Assembly: GCA_002270565.1 (NCBI GenBank)
Contig: NQMI01000024.1
Span: forward strand, 372,001-436,000
Source: Stenocarpella maydis
Lineage: Eukaryota > Ascomycota > Sordariomycetes > Diaporthales > Diaporthaceae
DNA length: 64,000 nucleotides
Direction: 5' to 3'
The translations under genes and the position numbers were made by a program. The notes beneath the pieces are model-generated. The model was not told the DNA's origin, ran no database searches, and saw nothing but the letters and a program-made list of their open reading frames with translations. Numbering within the stretch: position 1 is the stretch's first letter; every line of letters starts with the position of its first letter. Of this stretch, positions 23,246-36,078 are shown piece after piece.

Positions 23246-23420
23246 GTTTCGTCCTAACTAAATCTGATCACAATTCCGTTAAAAAGCGCTGCGGCGGACC
23301 CCTCATACAGTCGTGACGCTCAAATACCCAGCGTTAGATAGCAAGTACAATGCTGACAACCGTTATGTTTAGCACATAACACCCACTAAGAAAATAGTGA
23401 TAGCTCCATGATGAGTCTGG
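23246..23420 (+). repeat. Decayed dispersed repeat, copy A
   Basis: Shares ordered blocks with 31435-31610 in the same orientation: GTTTCGT, GATCACAATTCC (GGTCACAATCC in the other copy), GCTGCGGCGG, ATACAG, GCTCAAA-ACCC-GCGTT-GATA, ATAACAC and GTGATAG. The copies differ by many substitutions and small indels, so they are old. I do not recognise the element family and see no coding sequence in it. Confidence 0.65.
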
Positions 23421-26400
23421 AAGTACGTTGGCAGACCGGCGGAGATATATCGTACGCCAGAGCACGCCTAGGAGCGAGCACATGGCGACACTCATCTGCG
23501 TACCACGGCACATGCGAGTCAAGAATGTTCCACCCGTTCGCAACATGGGACGCAGAGGGAGGTGTCCCCTTCTCTCTTGGCCTTCGGGTAATCCGTGGCT
23601 AAATCTAACTGTACAACAACACATGGCCGCACCGGCGATACGTGTAGTACATCCGCGGTGGGCAGGGATCGCCTTGGGCGTCGATCTCTGGGGGACGATA
23701 CCGGCTTGCGTACACACACAGAGAGGGAGGGAGAGAGACGGGACGAACAATGCCGCCAACAACACCATGGCGGGCTGGCGATTCCCACTAGTGCTTGTTG
23801 CCAGAACGCCTCTGCTGGAGATTTGCACGGCGCCCCAGCGTTTCCCTTAGAATGGGGACCACACCTGTCTCTGACAAAATGAACAAGGCCACGGCGACGG
23901 CACGTTGGCACACAAAGACACGCATCTTGGCAGGGTCGTCTGAGCTGCAAGCATGCAGGGCTGGGCCGGACTGCGGATGCTGGGCCAGGCACACACACAC
24001 ATGAGGCGGTATTGTGCTTCATCATCTTGTCTTGTCTGGGGCGTCCTTGTGCTCGGTTTGTCTGGCGATCAACCGGCGCCCCGTACAGGTCGACCCAAAA
24101 AAAAAATGAAAACTCGCTGACCGGTCCAGTGGCGATCACTGTATCCGTCTGATACCCCGAGCGGGCAACCAACACGGAGAGGAGCTGAGAGGCTGGCCGC
24201 ACTACAGACCAACGGTCGAACGAAAAGGAAAAGACAGAAAACGTTTGTGCCCTGATGATGTGTTCGATGCAGCGCGGCTGTCTAGTTCTCCCTCTTGCGG
24301 AGGCGTGCCAGGCCTCTCGTTTCTCCCGGGCAAGTCACAAGTATCCAGGATCGCCACCTCTGGGCGTCTGGCCAGCGTTTGATTTTATGTGTGCCGGCCA
24401 GGAAGAGGGTACCGTACCCCACAGAAAGCTTCTTCGAAATTGAGGGGGGGTGGGCGAGATCTGTGTGGGGGACCTCGGATCGGCAGGCGAGGTTGCACTC
24501 GGATTCAGCCTCGGAGATATTATAACACGATGAACTCTAGGGTCCAGAAAAAGAAAAAAGGAAATGGCTCGGCTCGCCTCCTTTTGCCGTTGCCGACGTA
24601 CTGAATCAATATCGCGGCAGCCTGGCAGTTTGATGCAGAGTATTGCCGCCACCGTACTACGGGCCAGCAGTCAGTCCATCTGTCAGTCCACCCATCCCCG
24701 CCGTTGTTGCTGTTGGCTTCGTCGTCGTCAAACCGGCCAGGGATAGCCAACGGGCCCAGCCAGCCTTGTCAGGGCGAACCGACGGGTCCCTGGGTGCTTC
24801 GGAAAATTAAGGAACGAGTTAATATTGCAAAGAAGTGGCACCGGCCCGGGGGACCTGGGCGGTTCCCACACAGCTAGTCTCGCTTGGTGATGATCACCAA
24901 CGAGCGACCTTGGCAGGAGATACCTGCACCGCCGTGCGGTAAAAGTGCCTCGTCATCCCATGGCCAATCGGCAATCGGCCAACTACCAGGTAATTTTGCT
25001 AATTCCGGCTCCTGTGATGCTTCGGACGCGAGGTACTGTATGTATGACTGATTGACTCAAGTCTGTTGGCTGCCTGCAGGATGCGCTGTTCGTTGTCCAC
25101 GGACTGCATACGCACCGGACATGAGCAGTATTAGGTGAGGTCATGACAAGCAGGGGCATCTGTCGGGTGCGGTTGAGCCTGAGGAGGTGGTGTGGGCGCA
25201 TGCCTGTGAGCGTGGGTGTGGGTGGAGTACCGCAGGCTGGAGTCCATGTACTGGCGGTGCACATTCCCGTGGAAGGGTACATATGCAGGCGACTTTTGTC
25301 TTGTTCGGATCCACACGGCAACCCGCAGGACACACAGACGGCCAGGCAGGCCAGGCAGGCCAGGCCACGCCAATCCCCACAGGCAGTTCCTCGTGGGGTC
25401 GGCCCTGATTGGCCAGAGTGTTACCACTGCAGCGGAAGCGCAGGTGCCAGCGTCACCCTTGCAGCGCTCCCCTGCGGCCGTGGCCCTGCATGGCGACCTG
25501 GGCGAGGTGGCATCGGGCGCCCAAAACGGTCAAGTTCCCACGGTGGGGCCGGCCCCGGCCTGCAAGACGGTGGAGCGGGAGCCACAAAACCTGGTTACTA
25601 AGATGCCTAGCACCATAGTGGTAACGCCTCTTGCTTCTTTGGGCGGACCTTGCGAAACGTCCACTCTGCTCTGCACATGCCTTGCACACACCCAGACCAG
25701 ACACCTTGGCCCTTCGGCCTCGCACCCTCACCACCTCACCACCTCACCACCTCAAGCCTCGCGTTCTTCAGCCTCCATCCGCCCGGCCCAGCCAGTGGGA
25801 CCGCGGTTTCGACGAGCGTGATGTGCGCATGCTGCCACCCACATGCTGCGCAGGCAGGCCTGACACGACACGACACGACAACACGAAATGGCATGCGGGG
25901 CACAATATCAGCAACCATCCCCCAAGCCGTCACTCCGCTTGCAGATCGCCAGCCGCGAGACCGGACGAGCCCTCGCCGATGGGATGAACATGCTCCTTAA
26001 TTACTGCTAACCCATCGTGCGCGCTGGGTCTGCTGCTGCAGCAGAGCAGAGCAGAGCAGAGCAGTGCAGTGCATGGTGCGCTCGCGCCAGCCCTCTCGTC
26101 TCGACCACGGATACACACAATCGGACGACGTATAAGCTTCTATAATGTCCGGTCTAAGCCGCACGCCCCACGACCCAACACACACTGGCCCGCCCATCCG
26201 ATGTGGCCTGCCCTCCCACAAGCTTTCCTGCTTCGCGATTGGGTCCTTGTCCGCCCCCGTGGTCCCTCGTCCCACCCCCATGGCTGCTTTGGCCGTGTTT
26301 CTCGTCTGCGAGCTGCTTCACCTCGTCCCGTCCTTGGGCGGGCCCCTGCCATGCCATACCGTGCAGTGCCGTGCTGCATCCACCCGCGAGCCTGGCCTGT

Positions 26401-27549
26401 CCAACACCCTCCCTGCGACTCGACTGGCCCGGCGAGTAAGTGGCCGGGCGGCATTTGCACAGCCAAGACCTGGGACCGGAACTGGGCTAAGCTCCGCAAC
26501 TGACGCGGGAACCTGGGCATGAATTCATCTTCTAGCCTCGAAACCTCCCTGGCTTCTAGCTTCTTGTCCCCTGCGTGTCATGTTGCTGCATTCCAGGACG
26601 GGCTGCCAGTCTAGTGTACTGTGTAGCATCCAGGCTCTCTCTTTGTAGCCTTAGCGCCTCCTGCTCGCTCTTGTCTCGCCTCTCGGTCCGCCATACATAC
26701 ATAGTACAGCCTGATCGTCCTCTTGTCTTGCCCGTCACCTCCCCGGCCGCATGCCACGGCCTTTGGTAAGAGCCACCTCGCTTGCGCCCGACGTCCGCAT
26801 ATCCACCGGCACGGGAAAAGCAGCCCCGGCTGTCCCTCCTCTGGGTCCTCTCTTGTCTTGTACATTTCCCCGGGTTTGGCCCCGGTCACCAGGCCAAGAG
26901 GAACGGCTGTGTCGATCCTGGCCTGCAAGCCGAGCAGGCCATTAATTATCCTCCCGGCGTCTCGATTCTGCCGCGGCCGTACCACACGACAAGGGCCGCA
27001 TACGGTAGATACCTACCAGAGAGCCTGAGCTGCATCACCGTCGACCCGGCCCCCGCTGGTCCGCTCCTGCTCGGCTGTCTATCTCACCTGCATTGTGGCC
27101 GCGTCCCGCGACTCGCACATTAGCACTCAGGCGGGATCCCGCAACCCGTGGCTCGTGTACATCGACATCACCCGTCTTTGATGTCAACTCCGCTCACATT
27201 CCCCGAGCGCCCCATCTTCGTTACTTTCTCCAAAACGGGGGTAGCCTCCTTTTTTTCCCGCCTCGACCCTCAGCACCCGACCTGGGCCAAGATCTCCGTC
27301 CTGCTGCTAGTGCTACCCCTCTGGGTACCCACATTATCCACACCCATCCTCGAGGTGGGCCGCCCACCCCTGTCGGTATCAAGTGTTGGATCCTATGGAA
27401 ATACCTTCTAGAATTAAAATTTCCCGTCCCGCCGGCTTCGTGTGAGATTCAATTCTCCGCGAGCCTCCCTCTCCTTCATGCCAATGCCTTCTGCTCTCTT
27501 ACCCTCCCACAGAGACCTGGCTGGATGTGCTCGCCAGCGGAGGAAGCGA
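23421..27549. other. Gene-free stretch upstream of the F-box gene
   Basis: I see no supported gene. A pentamer tandem (CACGA units) lies at about 25862-25880, a GCAGA tandem at about 26040-26066, and CACCTCAC tandems at about 25728-25755. The last 400 nt are the probable promoter and leader of the F-box gene. Frames of 200 codons or less here cross both strands and have no conserved block. Confidence 0.5.
25862..25880. repeat. CACGA pentamer tandem
   Basis: About four units with one imperfect step. The same pentamer on the opposite strand (TCGTG) forms the tandem at 44857-44882. Confidence 0.75.
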
Positions 27550-29350
27550 ATGGCCTCATATGCCTGCGGCGCGGGCCAGACATGTCACCACTCGCAGCAG
27601 CAGCAGCAATATCACCATCACCAGTATGAGCCCAGGTGGTCTCTGAACGACCTGAGTACTGAACTCCTGGCCCTGATATTCGAGCAGGTTGGTGACCTCC
27701 TCCCTGGCTCCGTCCTCTGGCTCCTAACATGGTGCCCTCGGGCCAAATGCATATTCCTGGGGGGCTGTACTTACTGAGATCTGGCAGCTCCGAGATATCG
27801 ATACCCAATATGTCTCGACCGCTCGGCTTCTCTGCCGACGGTTCAACCAGATAGCAATACCTATCGCCTACAAGACCCTCATCCTCACAGAACGGATAGT
27901 TTCCCAGGATGCAGGGCAGCATTTTCCTCAGGCTCTCGACCATATCAGTGCTCACACCCACCACGTTATTGCGAGGAGCGATCTGGACCCCAGGGGGATC
28001 AGAAGAATCCTGGAGAGAATACAGAGACTCTCATCCGTGAGGTGAGTGGTCTCTCCGGACTAGTGGACGACCGTCTACCTCGTCCAGTCTCGGACGTGCT
28101 GACCATGCTGCCCATACAGGTGGCGATACGTGGACAGGGAGGTCCACTCGGACCGCTTCTGGCTGCCATCCGATATCCTGAATGCAGAGCAGACTCGTTA
28201 TAACCGCACTAGGCTATACGTCGAGGAACTTCCACTTCGGGACTTCGAGGGCGAGATGCGCAACACCTACCTGAGAGCCATACCCAGTGGGCTCCTGGTC
28301 TCCCTGAAGATGGCCCACCCCGCCCCGCCGCTCGTCACCCGGCTCAATTCCCTCAAGCACCTCCTCCTCTCGGCGCGGCGGCTGGAGACGCTCCACTTCG
28401 AGGACCGCGGCCAGGGCACGCACTTTGACTTCGCCCCCCACGAGCGCCTGCCGCCGCTGCGGGAGCTCACCCTCCGCTCCTACGACTGGAGGCACAGCGC
28501 CGACGAGGTGGCGCGGCACTGGGACTTCTCGCGCATCACGTCGCTGGAGCTCATCTCGGTGCCCGTCTTCAACTTCCTCGACTCGGTCAGCTTCCACGAC
28601 CTGGCCAACCTGCAGACCCTCCAGTGCGAGGACTTTAGCGCGCACCTCCCGGACCTCCGCATCGAGGCCACACGGCGCCTCAACCTGCTCGTCCGCTCCT
28701 ACATCCGCGCCCTGTCGACGCTCCAGATCACCGTGCACACGTACCACTTCCCCGTTGACGCCCTCCTGCCGCACGCGCGCACGCTGACGACCCTGCGCAT
28801 ACGTGACCACACCGGATTCGGCGAGGAGGACCGCCGCTGTCCGACAATCTACCACGAGGACCTGGCGCTCCTGGCGCAGCACATGCGCCAGGTGCAGGTG
28901 CTCGAGCTGGACATGGACGTGGTGCACACGGACCCGCCGCAGTTCCTCCGGGCCGTGTGCGCCTTCCAGGCCCTGCACACCCTTACGCTGCACGTCCAGA
29001 CGGTCCTGCACCCCTTCGAGGTGGTCTACCCGGGCGTGGACCGCGACCGCGACGCCTCGATGCGCATGCTGCACCTCCTCGTGCGCCACAAGGCCGGGGG
29101 CGTGCCCTGGCGCTCCGTCACCATCAACGTCGGCGGGTGGAAGAAGGTCATGGTCCGCCGCCTCAGCGAGCCGTGGCGCAGGCAGAACGAGCGTGGCATC
29201 TTTGCCGAGAGGTGCTTCGTTCTTGAGCGCAACCCCGGCACGGGGGAGATGAGCGTCCGCGAGGAGGTCGCTGTCGAGGCTAGCCGGCAGGCCACGCCTG
29301 AGGAGGAGGATGAGGATGGAACCGATGAGGAGGAGGAGGAGGAGGGTGGT

Positions 29351-29381
<31 letters not shown>

Positions 29382-29437
29382 TAGGGGGAGAGGAGGAGGG
29401 GAGGAGGAGAGGAGGAGGAGGAGGAGGAAACCGATGA
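27550..29437 (+). CDS. F-box-like protein with acidic/glycine low-complexity tail
   Basis: Probable substrate-binding subunit of an SCF-type ubiquitin ligase; substrate unknown. Exons: 27550-27687, 27788-28041, 28120-29437; introns 27688-27787 (GTTGGT...GGCAG) and 28042-28119 (GTGAGT...TACAG, branch GCTGACC). The product is 569 aa. An F-box-like motif spans about residues 33-75, split by intron 1: WSLNDLSTELLALIFEQ, then LRDIDTQYVSTARLLCRRFN and PIAYKTLIL. The middle shows repeating leucine-rich strands (LNSLKHLLLSARRLETLHFE, LRELTLRSYDW, ITSLELISVPVFNFLDSV, LQVLELDMDV-like, LHTLTLHVQTVL). From about residue 495 the sequence becomes Glu-rich, then poly-Gly with Glu/Arg. The start is uncertain: ATG at 27478 is in the same frame and would add 24 residues. 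An N-terminal poly-Q/His run comes from a CAG tract. The C-terminus depends on a G-homopolymer count. Confidence 0.82.
29299..29430. repeat. Purine-only GAG/GG low-complexity tract
   Basis: Nearly uninterrupted G/A on the plus strand, containing a run of about 11 G near 29351-29361 and then GGA units. It codes the acidic/glycine tail of the F-box protein. Its length is likely unstable, and G-quadruplex or triplex formation is plausible. Confidence 0.85.
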
Positions 29438-31434
29438 GAACGAAGAGATGTCCGATTACTTCATGAGTGCTGCATAAAGAGAGAGAAGGTGGGATTTTAA
29501 AGATGGTCACAGAATGATAGTCCCAGAATGTCTAGAAGACACTATCGCATTGCTCACGAGCATTCCCGAATGGGATTCAAAAATGAAGAGCAGACCAGAA
29601 GCATGTTGACGCCGGTCACATAAACACGCCCACATTTCGAAGCTAGGCAATGACCCGATCCAGAAGGACAAGGAAGACGGCTCCTCAGCTCACGCGCAGA
29701 GGGACAGGCGCAGAAGAGCAGAGCACAGCACCACAAACATTGAGCAAAGGCGTTGGATCCAGCGGGCGGCCAGGTTCATTGTATTTGGGGTTACATGACT
29801 GGATCGCTTTTGGTGTATAGCATATTGGTTGTAGATAGATCGTATAGGTGGGAATGTCTAGGTAGCTACGTTAATAGTTTTCTGCCCACCATGGGCTCCT
29901 GCCCCTTGCCTCCTGCTCCCCTTCTTCTTCTGCTCGTGTGAGCTGCTCAAGATGTTTTGTGTTCGGAGACGCCATGCGGGCTGGCAGGTTTGGAGCGGAG
30001 TGGTGCCCAGATGGCGTCTACTGAATCATCCGTGCCTGACCTTGCGCTGATATGGAATTCCGACTTATCCTTCGCCTCTCGAGGGCGAACTGCCCTCCCG
30101 CGTCGTGTTCCTCCTCGGCCCCTATCCAAGTGGAAGCACCGCCCAGAGGAGGAAGGCCGAAGGGGGGGAGGGGAGGGCGACACAACGGGAGTTCTGGCTG
30201 GCTGGGTGGGCTCACACAGGTCTGCATGCGAGACAGCTAGCTATTCAATCGTAGAACTGCTCCGGTGGAGGCACAGCCATCTATTATCTCCCTGATAGAG
30301 CAGGCGTATCTTTTCTTCTTTTCTTGAAACCCCCTCCCCCCCCCCCCCAGCAGAAGCCGCACCAGCTGATGGCGATGGCCAGGAGACACGCCGTCGTTGT
30401 GTGCCAGGCGGAGCAGAGGTGGCCGTCTGCTCTTGCGTCCATGTGTTTGCTGATCCCGGGACATTATTTCCAAGTATTTTGCACTCTAGTCACCAGTGAT
30501 ACGAGAGATCTAGGCGGACGGGGGGGGGGGGGTTGGGTGGTGTAAGGGGATCCCCAAGGTTCAAAAGGATAAACAAACTTGACGTCTGATAACTATGAGA
30601 TGGTCCCCGGTGCTACGGCGACAACTAACATGGACCGTATACCTGAGAACTAACTACGTATCCACCTAACTCAACCACCTATCAGCCCATCACCTCACGA
30701 AACATCTTTAAAGGACAGGACACTTATTTCATCTAAACCCCAGCATATGTTCAGTCATGATTGTTCCTCTGGGAACCCAGTCTATGGGTGATCTGCTTTT
30801 GAATGAATTATCAGTACCAGCTCGCTTGCCCCGAGGTATCAAACCCTCAAGACGGACGCCTCCGCGTATTCTCCTCTGGAGAGTTCCTGGTGTGGAATAT
30901 CTGGCTGTGTTATAATATCCTATGGGATCACCTGCTTTTCCTGCGTCTGCTTGTGCCCTTATCCACCCGTGTCTAGGACGGGACGCCACCGCCTTATTAG
31001 CCCTTGTGCGCTCCTAGATTGAGAAGGCCCGGGGAGCACCCGGTCGAGAGGGGATGTATAGCCTGAGAGTAAAATTTATAAATTTATACCTGGCAAACCT
31101 GGACACGGGTTTTCCGAGCTATATCAAAAACACAAGACGAGTGAAGCCCCCCGAGCCGAGAAGAAAACAGAGACTGAACCCGATGTGCACGTGAGCCAAA
31201 ATACCGCTACAAGCTAACTACTCAAACATATCTCCACCTCAAGTAATGCCTTGATTGCCCGGTGAGTGCAACAGGGAGTGGACCAGAAGTGGGATTCCGT
31301 CCCCCCCCCTGCGGGGGGACCCCTTCCGTCCGTATAGAGGTGAGAAAGGCAGAGCGAGGCGGAACTCTTGGTACTTTGATGTTAAGTATACACGAGCACA
31401 TGCTGCTGTGCACACTAGACACACGTGCTAGCTG
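29438..31434. other. 3' flank of the F-box gene, then gene-free DNA
   Basis: No supported gene. G/C runs include C13 at 30336-30348 and G13 at 30520-30532. From about 30540 composition shifts toward AT with frequent TA steps, which would fit an old, mutated repeat, but no coding remnant is readable. Confidence 0.5.
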
Positions 31435-31610
31435 GTTTCGTTTTTAATCCGGTCACAATCCCCCCCCCCCCCTAAAAAAAAAAGGAGCTGCGGCGGTCCC
31501 TTAATACAGCCATTCATAACTGCTCAAAGACCCGGCGTTTGATAAGTAAAAAGATCACAATACCGATAACAATAAATTTCAAAACACAATAACACACGTG
31601 ATAGATCCGC
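31435..31610 (+). repeat. Decayed dispersed repeat, copy B
   Basis: Counterpart of 23246-23420 in the same orientation. It has an extra C13 run (31460-31472) followed by T and A10 between the CACAATC and GCTGCGGCGG blocks, and is more AT-rich in its second half. Family unknown. Confidence 0.65.
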
Positions 31611-34600
31611 GGCCACGTCAGGCACAGACTCGCAGCCACTTCGAGCCGAAGCCAACCTCCTAACGGTGCAAAGCTCCTCGGCCTGCGCAGGTTACCCCTT
31701 AATTTTTCATTTATTTTTTTTTATTTTTATTTTTGGCCTTTTCTTCTTCTTTTCTTCCTGACGTTTTCGCCCTTGGCTTTTCTCCCCTTCGCTCCTGGGT
31801 TTGACCCACGAGAATATATGTCTTCCGTCCTCTCGGGTTGAGTGCCTTGTCTCTCCTCCTCCCAGTGTTGCCGCCTCCGGTGCGCGAGTACCAGCCCCGA
31901 TAGATGCTTGCTCTAGAATTTTTCTTTTAACTTAGTAAGCCCAGCAGTAGTTCGTTATGACAAGCCTAGGACGATGTGATAGTACGCACACATGTAAACC
32001 GAGATTATGTACTTTCACAACAGCAACCCAACTTAGTGTAGGCCCAAGTTGAGATAGATATACAGTATATTCATGATTGCCGGCCCTGCTGGCCAGCCAC
32101 GTCCGGTTACCGGACCCTGAGGTCTTTGCATTCCTGCATACGACACCGACGGATCCCAGGCCTAGATCAGAGGGCACCACTTCCTTGGGGGTTTCTTGGG
32201 CTTTTTTCAGTGTCCAACAGAACGGAGGAAGTAGCATGATACAATGCCTCGCTATTCCGGGGGAGGCACTCGGGATAACTACCGCGCGCGGCCTGGCCCA
32301 TGGCGACAAACCTGGAAGGGCACATGAGGGATCCGACTATGGAGCGCGCGAGAAAGCTAGTCCCCCTGCACAAATCCCTTGATATCTATCTGCCTTCTTA
32401 AATCATCTCCCATGAGCAGATGTAGTGATTTGACAAGGTGGCTACTGGCTTCCACGCCTCCTTCACCCCTACGCCATCAGACGCGCACGCAGGACAGAGT
32501 ATCTTCCTCGCGGGCACTATAACTCGTAAGCGGCCAACTGGGCTAGGAAATCCTCCAGTCTCATAATACTCCTCCCAAACCACCCAGCGGAACCCCCCCC
32601 CCCCACAACGGCCTCAGTACCATATCCCATGGAGGTTTGTGGTTGGTGTTGCAACTATCCAAAGGATTAAGATGGCTTGCTCAGGTGGATGTGTCTGGCC
32701 TTCTCACGTCCGACCAGCACGACTTGTGAATATATACGGTACAGACTCAACTGTGCAATAGATTCTAACAACTAAAAGAAGGCCTAGGTAGCAGATTGGG
32801 GGCTGGCATTGGTAAGGGGTGTTGCATGCTGTTTCAACTTGTGCATGTACGTTCAAAGAATAGATAAAGTTATAGCAACACAAGAAGCACAAGAGGTGAA
32901 CCATATTAGTTGGCAGCTGGATGCACCCCGCCTCAACCAACTCTACCTAAGTGCCAGTTGAATAATTTCAATGACATGATATGCTTACAGCCTATTTATC
33001 CTTTCTACTACTTAGCTCACATTATGCAACCTGAAAGGTCCAGCAATGTGTTGCGCAACGCCAGCAGAGCAACCCTATCCCCCACCGAGGGGTCGGCCCC
33101 GGGAGAAGGTGGGGGGGGGTTTACTTAAATGTACAGCTAGGACCACGTGTGAAAAGCCCGACTGCGAGACACTTGTGCTCCAGATTCGAGGATCCATTCT
33201 GAAGTAATTTCCACCCAGATATATATCCCTTCACATACCAGTCACCGCCATCTTTATCACCGGGCGTGAAGGGGACGGGGGTTAGGGCTGCAGCTTCCTC
33301 GCAGCAAACAACCGGCTCTGCTTGCTCTCTCCCCGTCCCTCGCTCCGTCGCACGCATTGCCGCCGTGTGGCCGTGCCATACACGGTACAGCCAGAACCAG
33401 TTCGGTTGTACGGAGTATTCCGTGCTCCCCAACTGCTGCTGCGCCGGGCGGGCGGGCATTGACAGGCCTTTTTTTTTTTCTTCTTTCCCCCCCCCCCTCC
33501 TAGGTATCCACAGACATGGGGGCCACGCCACCTCGAAGACACTGTGCGGGGGGGCATTGCTCAGTGACGTGACAAGGGGTCCCCCGCCCGTGTGCTTGCA
33601 TTATCGGCCCGGTGCGAATTAGTCACGCGAGAGACGAGGGAGAACAATAGGAGAGGAAAGGGGGGGGGATAAGAGAGAGAAGGGGGGGCCTCCATCAACG
33701 GCGTGCAGGGGCCCACGGTGGGATGGATGGGCCCGGCCGCCCACGTGTAAGCGGGCAGATCTACCGCACGGTCCCAAACCCGTACGACGTCGCCTGCACA
33801 GTATGTAGTGAGCGTATGTATACATACATACATAGCAACTCACTACGTGCGCATCCCACGGGGCAATCACCACCAGACAAGAAAGCTTGCCTACCCCGGC
33901 AGCCCGGCAGCAGACCAGCCTGACCAGTCAGTCCCAGGTCGAGAGATCGCCGAGCCGCTGCAGCAGCCAAAGGTCGACAAAGTGAGAATTTCTTTCTGAC
34001 TCGTCACCCCGATCGGTTTCTCCCCAGCTCCTCCGTTCCGGCCCACCTCTGTTCAGCGTGGCTCCTCGTGCGGTGCGCTGCTCTCGTCTGTCATCATCAA
34101 AAACGGCCCCCTTGTCCCGAGACAAGCGAAGATGCGGCTTGCCCGAACCCCCCGACCTTGCGGGACCAAGGCCAAGCGGGACGGGAATGGGGGTAGGAAG
34201 GGGGTGGGAATGGAAGGAAAAGGGAAGGGCATGCATGCATGCATGCCTCCATGATGTTATTTCTCCTGTGTTACATGTGGTGAGCCAGTGGGATTGGGTT
34301 GGGGGACGGGATGCGCGGGATCTCCCATCCATGAGGGGTGTGCATGGCTGGCACGGCTGGCATATGGTATGGGGCGCATGGTTCCAGTAGCCGGCACAAC
34401 CCCTGTTTGCGCGACGAACTGCCAACTTGCTTTTTCACCCCTTCGCTTCTGTGCGTGTCTTCTTTCTGCTTCTCGAATTTCCCACCGTCCCACGCGCTGC
34501 GTGCCGTCCCGCTGAACCAGTCACGGCAAATTGCCGTCATTTAAACTTCATACTCGCTTCTCCGCACAGGTCGGGTGGGGGGAGAGGGGGGGGGCGCATC

Positions 34601-36060
34601 TGGGGCATTTGCCCACGGCTCCCATCCAGCTCCAGCCAAGCTATGGGCTGATCTTTGGGTCCCATTCTGCTGGGTCCCAACAGAATCAGCGCTATGAGCA
34701 GAGAGAAAGAGGCTGGAGCTGGTGCCATGTGCCGTACAGTGCCTACCGCCGCAGGGAGGCCGAGTCAGGAGCTGGCACAGTGAGAGGCTCCTGAGACCGT
34801 GGCGCGGGAGAGGCTGGCTCCAATGTATACTAGCCCAGCTATCAGCTTCGCAGTCAAAGTACAAGCAGACACAGGAAGAAATGTACTTTCTTGATCCAGT
34901 ACCACAATGTACCAGGTTTGCCGACAAGAGTGGGTCGGTTTGCATTCAGCATGAACACACACCACATGGTCAAGCAGCTCCCCCCCCCCCCCCCNNNNNT
35001 CTCAGCTCTGCCCAGGCGAGGCAGCTCAAAGCTCCAGGATGGCATACGCCCCCTCCCGCTGATTGGCCTCGAAATGTTTCATCACACTTTGCCAGTGCAC
35101 TGCCAAAGTTCAGGGAGGTGTGGGCAGGGGCAGGAAAGGTGTGGTGTCGGATGAGCCCTGCAACTCGGCTGATTCTTGGGAGCCACTGCAGCAGCAGCAG
35201 CATAACAAAAAGCGCTCCTCCTTACACGAACCAACAAGCATCAGACCGCCGCATCTCGTTTATTTTCAGGGATTAGAAAAGGTAGCGGGTTGGGCCACAA
35301 GTGGTACTTAGCGGCATGTACTAGCATCGTCCGCCCTCGCCCCATCCAGCCCTTGTTACTTTGACAGCCAGTCTCGGGAGAGGTGTGATGAGATGTGTCT
35401 TGACATGTTAATTCGGAGGGGCAGCTAAGCTCCTCTGGGGCGACGGTCTGATGCAGGGGAGCGCTTTTGGTTAACCCGCTGCTGCAGGTATTTGGTCCCA
35501 CAAAAACTAGCTTTGAAGACTCAACCAAAGTTGTTGAGTCTCTCTGGCACGAGATGGTCTTATTTTCCCCATGGCCGAGTCTGCACAAGCGCCGCACGCG
35601 CACACGTCACTTGAGGGCCAAATCTCGAATGGGCCTTGATGGAGTTCCGTGATGCCGACGCCCGAGTAGCGTTTCCACACGATGGTAGTCGTGGACCGAG
35701 AAGAACAGACTATAGTCTAATACCGGAGTGTCTCCAGTCCCTTTCCAGAGTCTTTGCAAGTAGCGCAAGTGATAGGGCGGTGAGGCGAAATGCTCTTTGC
35801 AACCCAGGCGCCGAAGTCCCCACCCGGTCGCATAGTCCAGACCCAGCCAGATTCAGACTATTTTGCTGTCAAATTGTACTTATAGTCGGTCCCACAAGCT
35901 TGACAGACTGCCTGCGGGCCTCCGCAACTCCTTCAACTCAACCCTTGGTAGATGATGTTCTTTCCTCAGGTACCCGGCGAAGGCTCAGATTGCCTCAGCT
36001 AATACCCTCAGCGAATTCAGCACCAGCGGCCCGACCTTGTGAATACAAGTGGGCCACCGG
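31611..36060. other. Gene-free stretch with homopolymers and a five-base gap
   Basis: I find no supported gene. C12 lies at 32593-32604, G9 at 33111-33119, T12 near 33467-33478, and a GCAT tandem at about 34230-34246. A TACGGAGTA motif is at 33409-33417. AT-richer DNA at about 31690-33060 has no readable coding remnant. Confidence 0.5.
34980..34999. other. C15 run ending in five unresolved bases
   Basis: C15 at 34980-34994 runs directly into N at 34995-34999. This is a third case of sequence loss at a G/C homopolymer. Confidence 0.9.
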
Positions 36061-36078
36061 TTTTTTTTTTTTTTTTTT
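36061..36078 (-). repeat. Poly(T)18, possibly a poly(A) end on the minus strand
   Basis: T18 followed by CTTTTTGTTG. Read on the minus strand this is CAACAAAAAG then A18, similar to the layout at 38389-38417. It could mark the 3' end of a retroposed copy or be simple sequence. Confidence 0.5.

Noticed and set aside
28214..29089. 291-codon minus-strand frame
   Set aside because: Antisense shadow of the F-box exon; the frame is open because of the codon bias of the real gene.
32590..33120. C12 and G9 runs facing each other at about 520 nt, considered as terminal inverted repeats of a small transposon
   Set aside because: Flanking bases beyond the homopolymers do not match, and G/C runs are common throughout the window.
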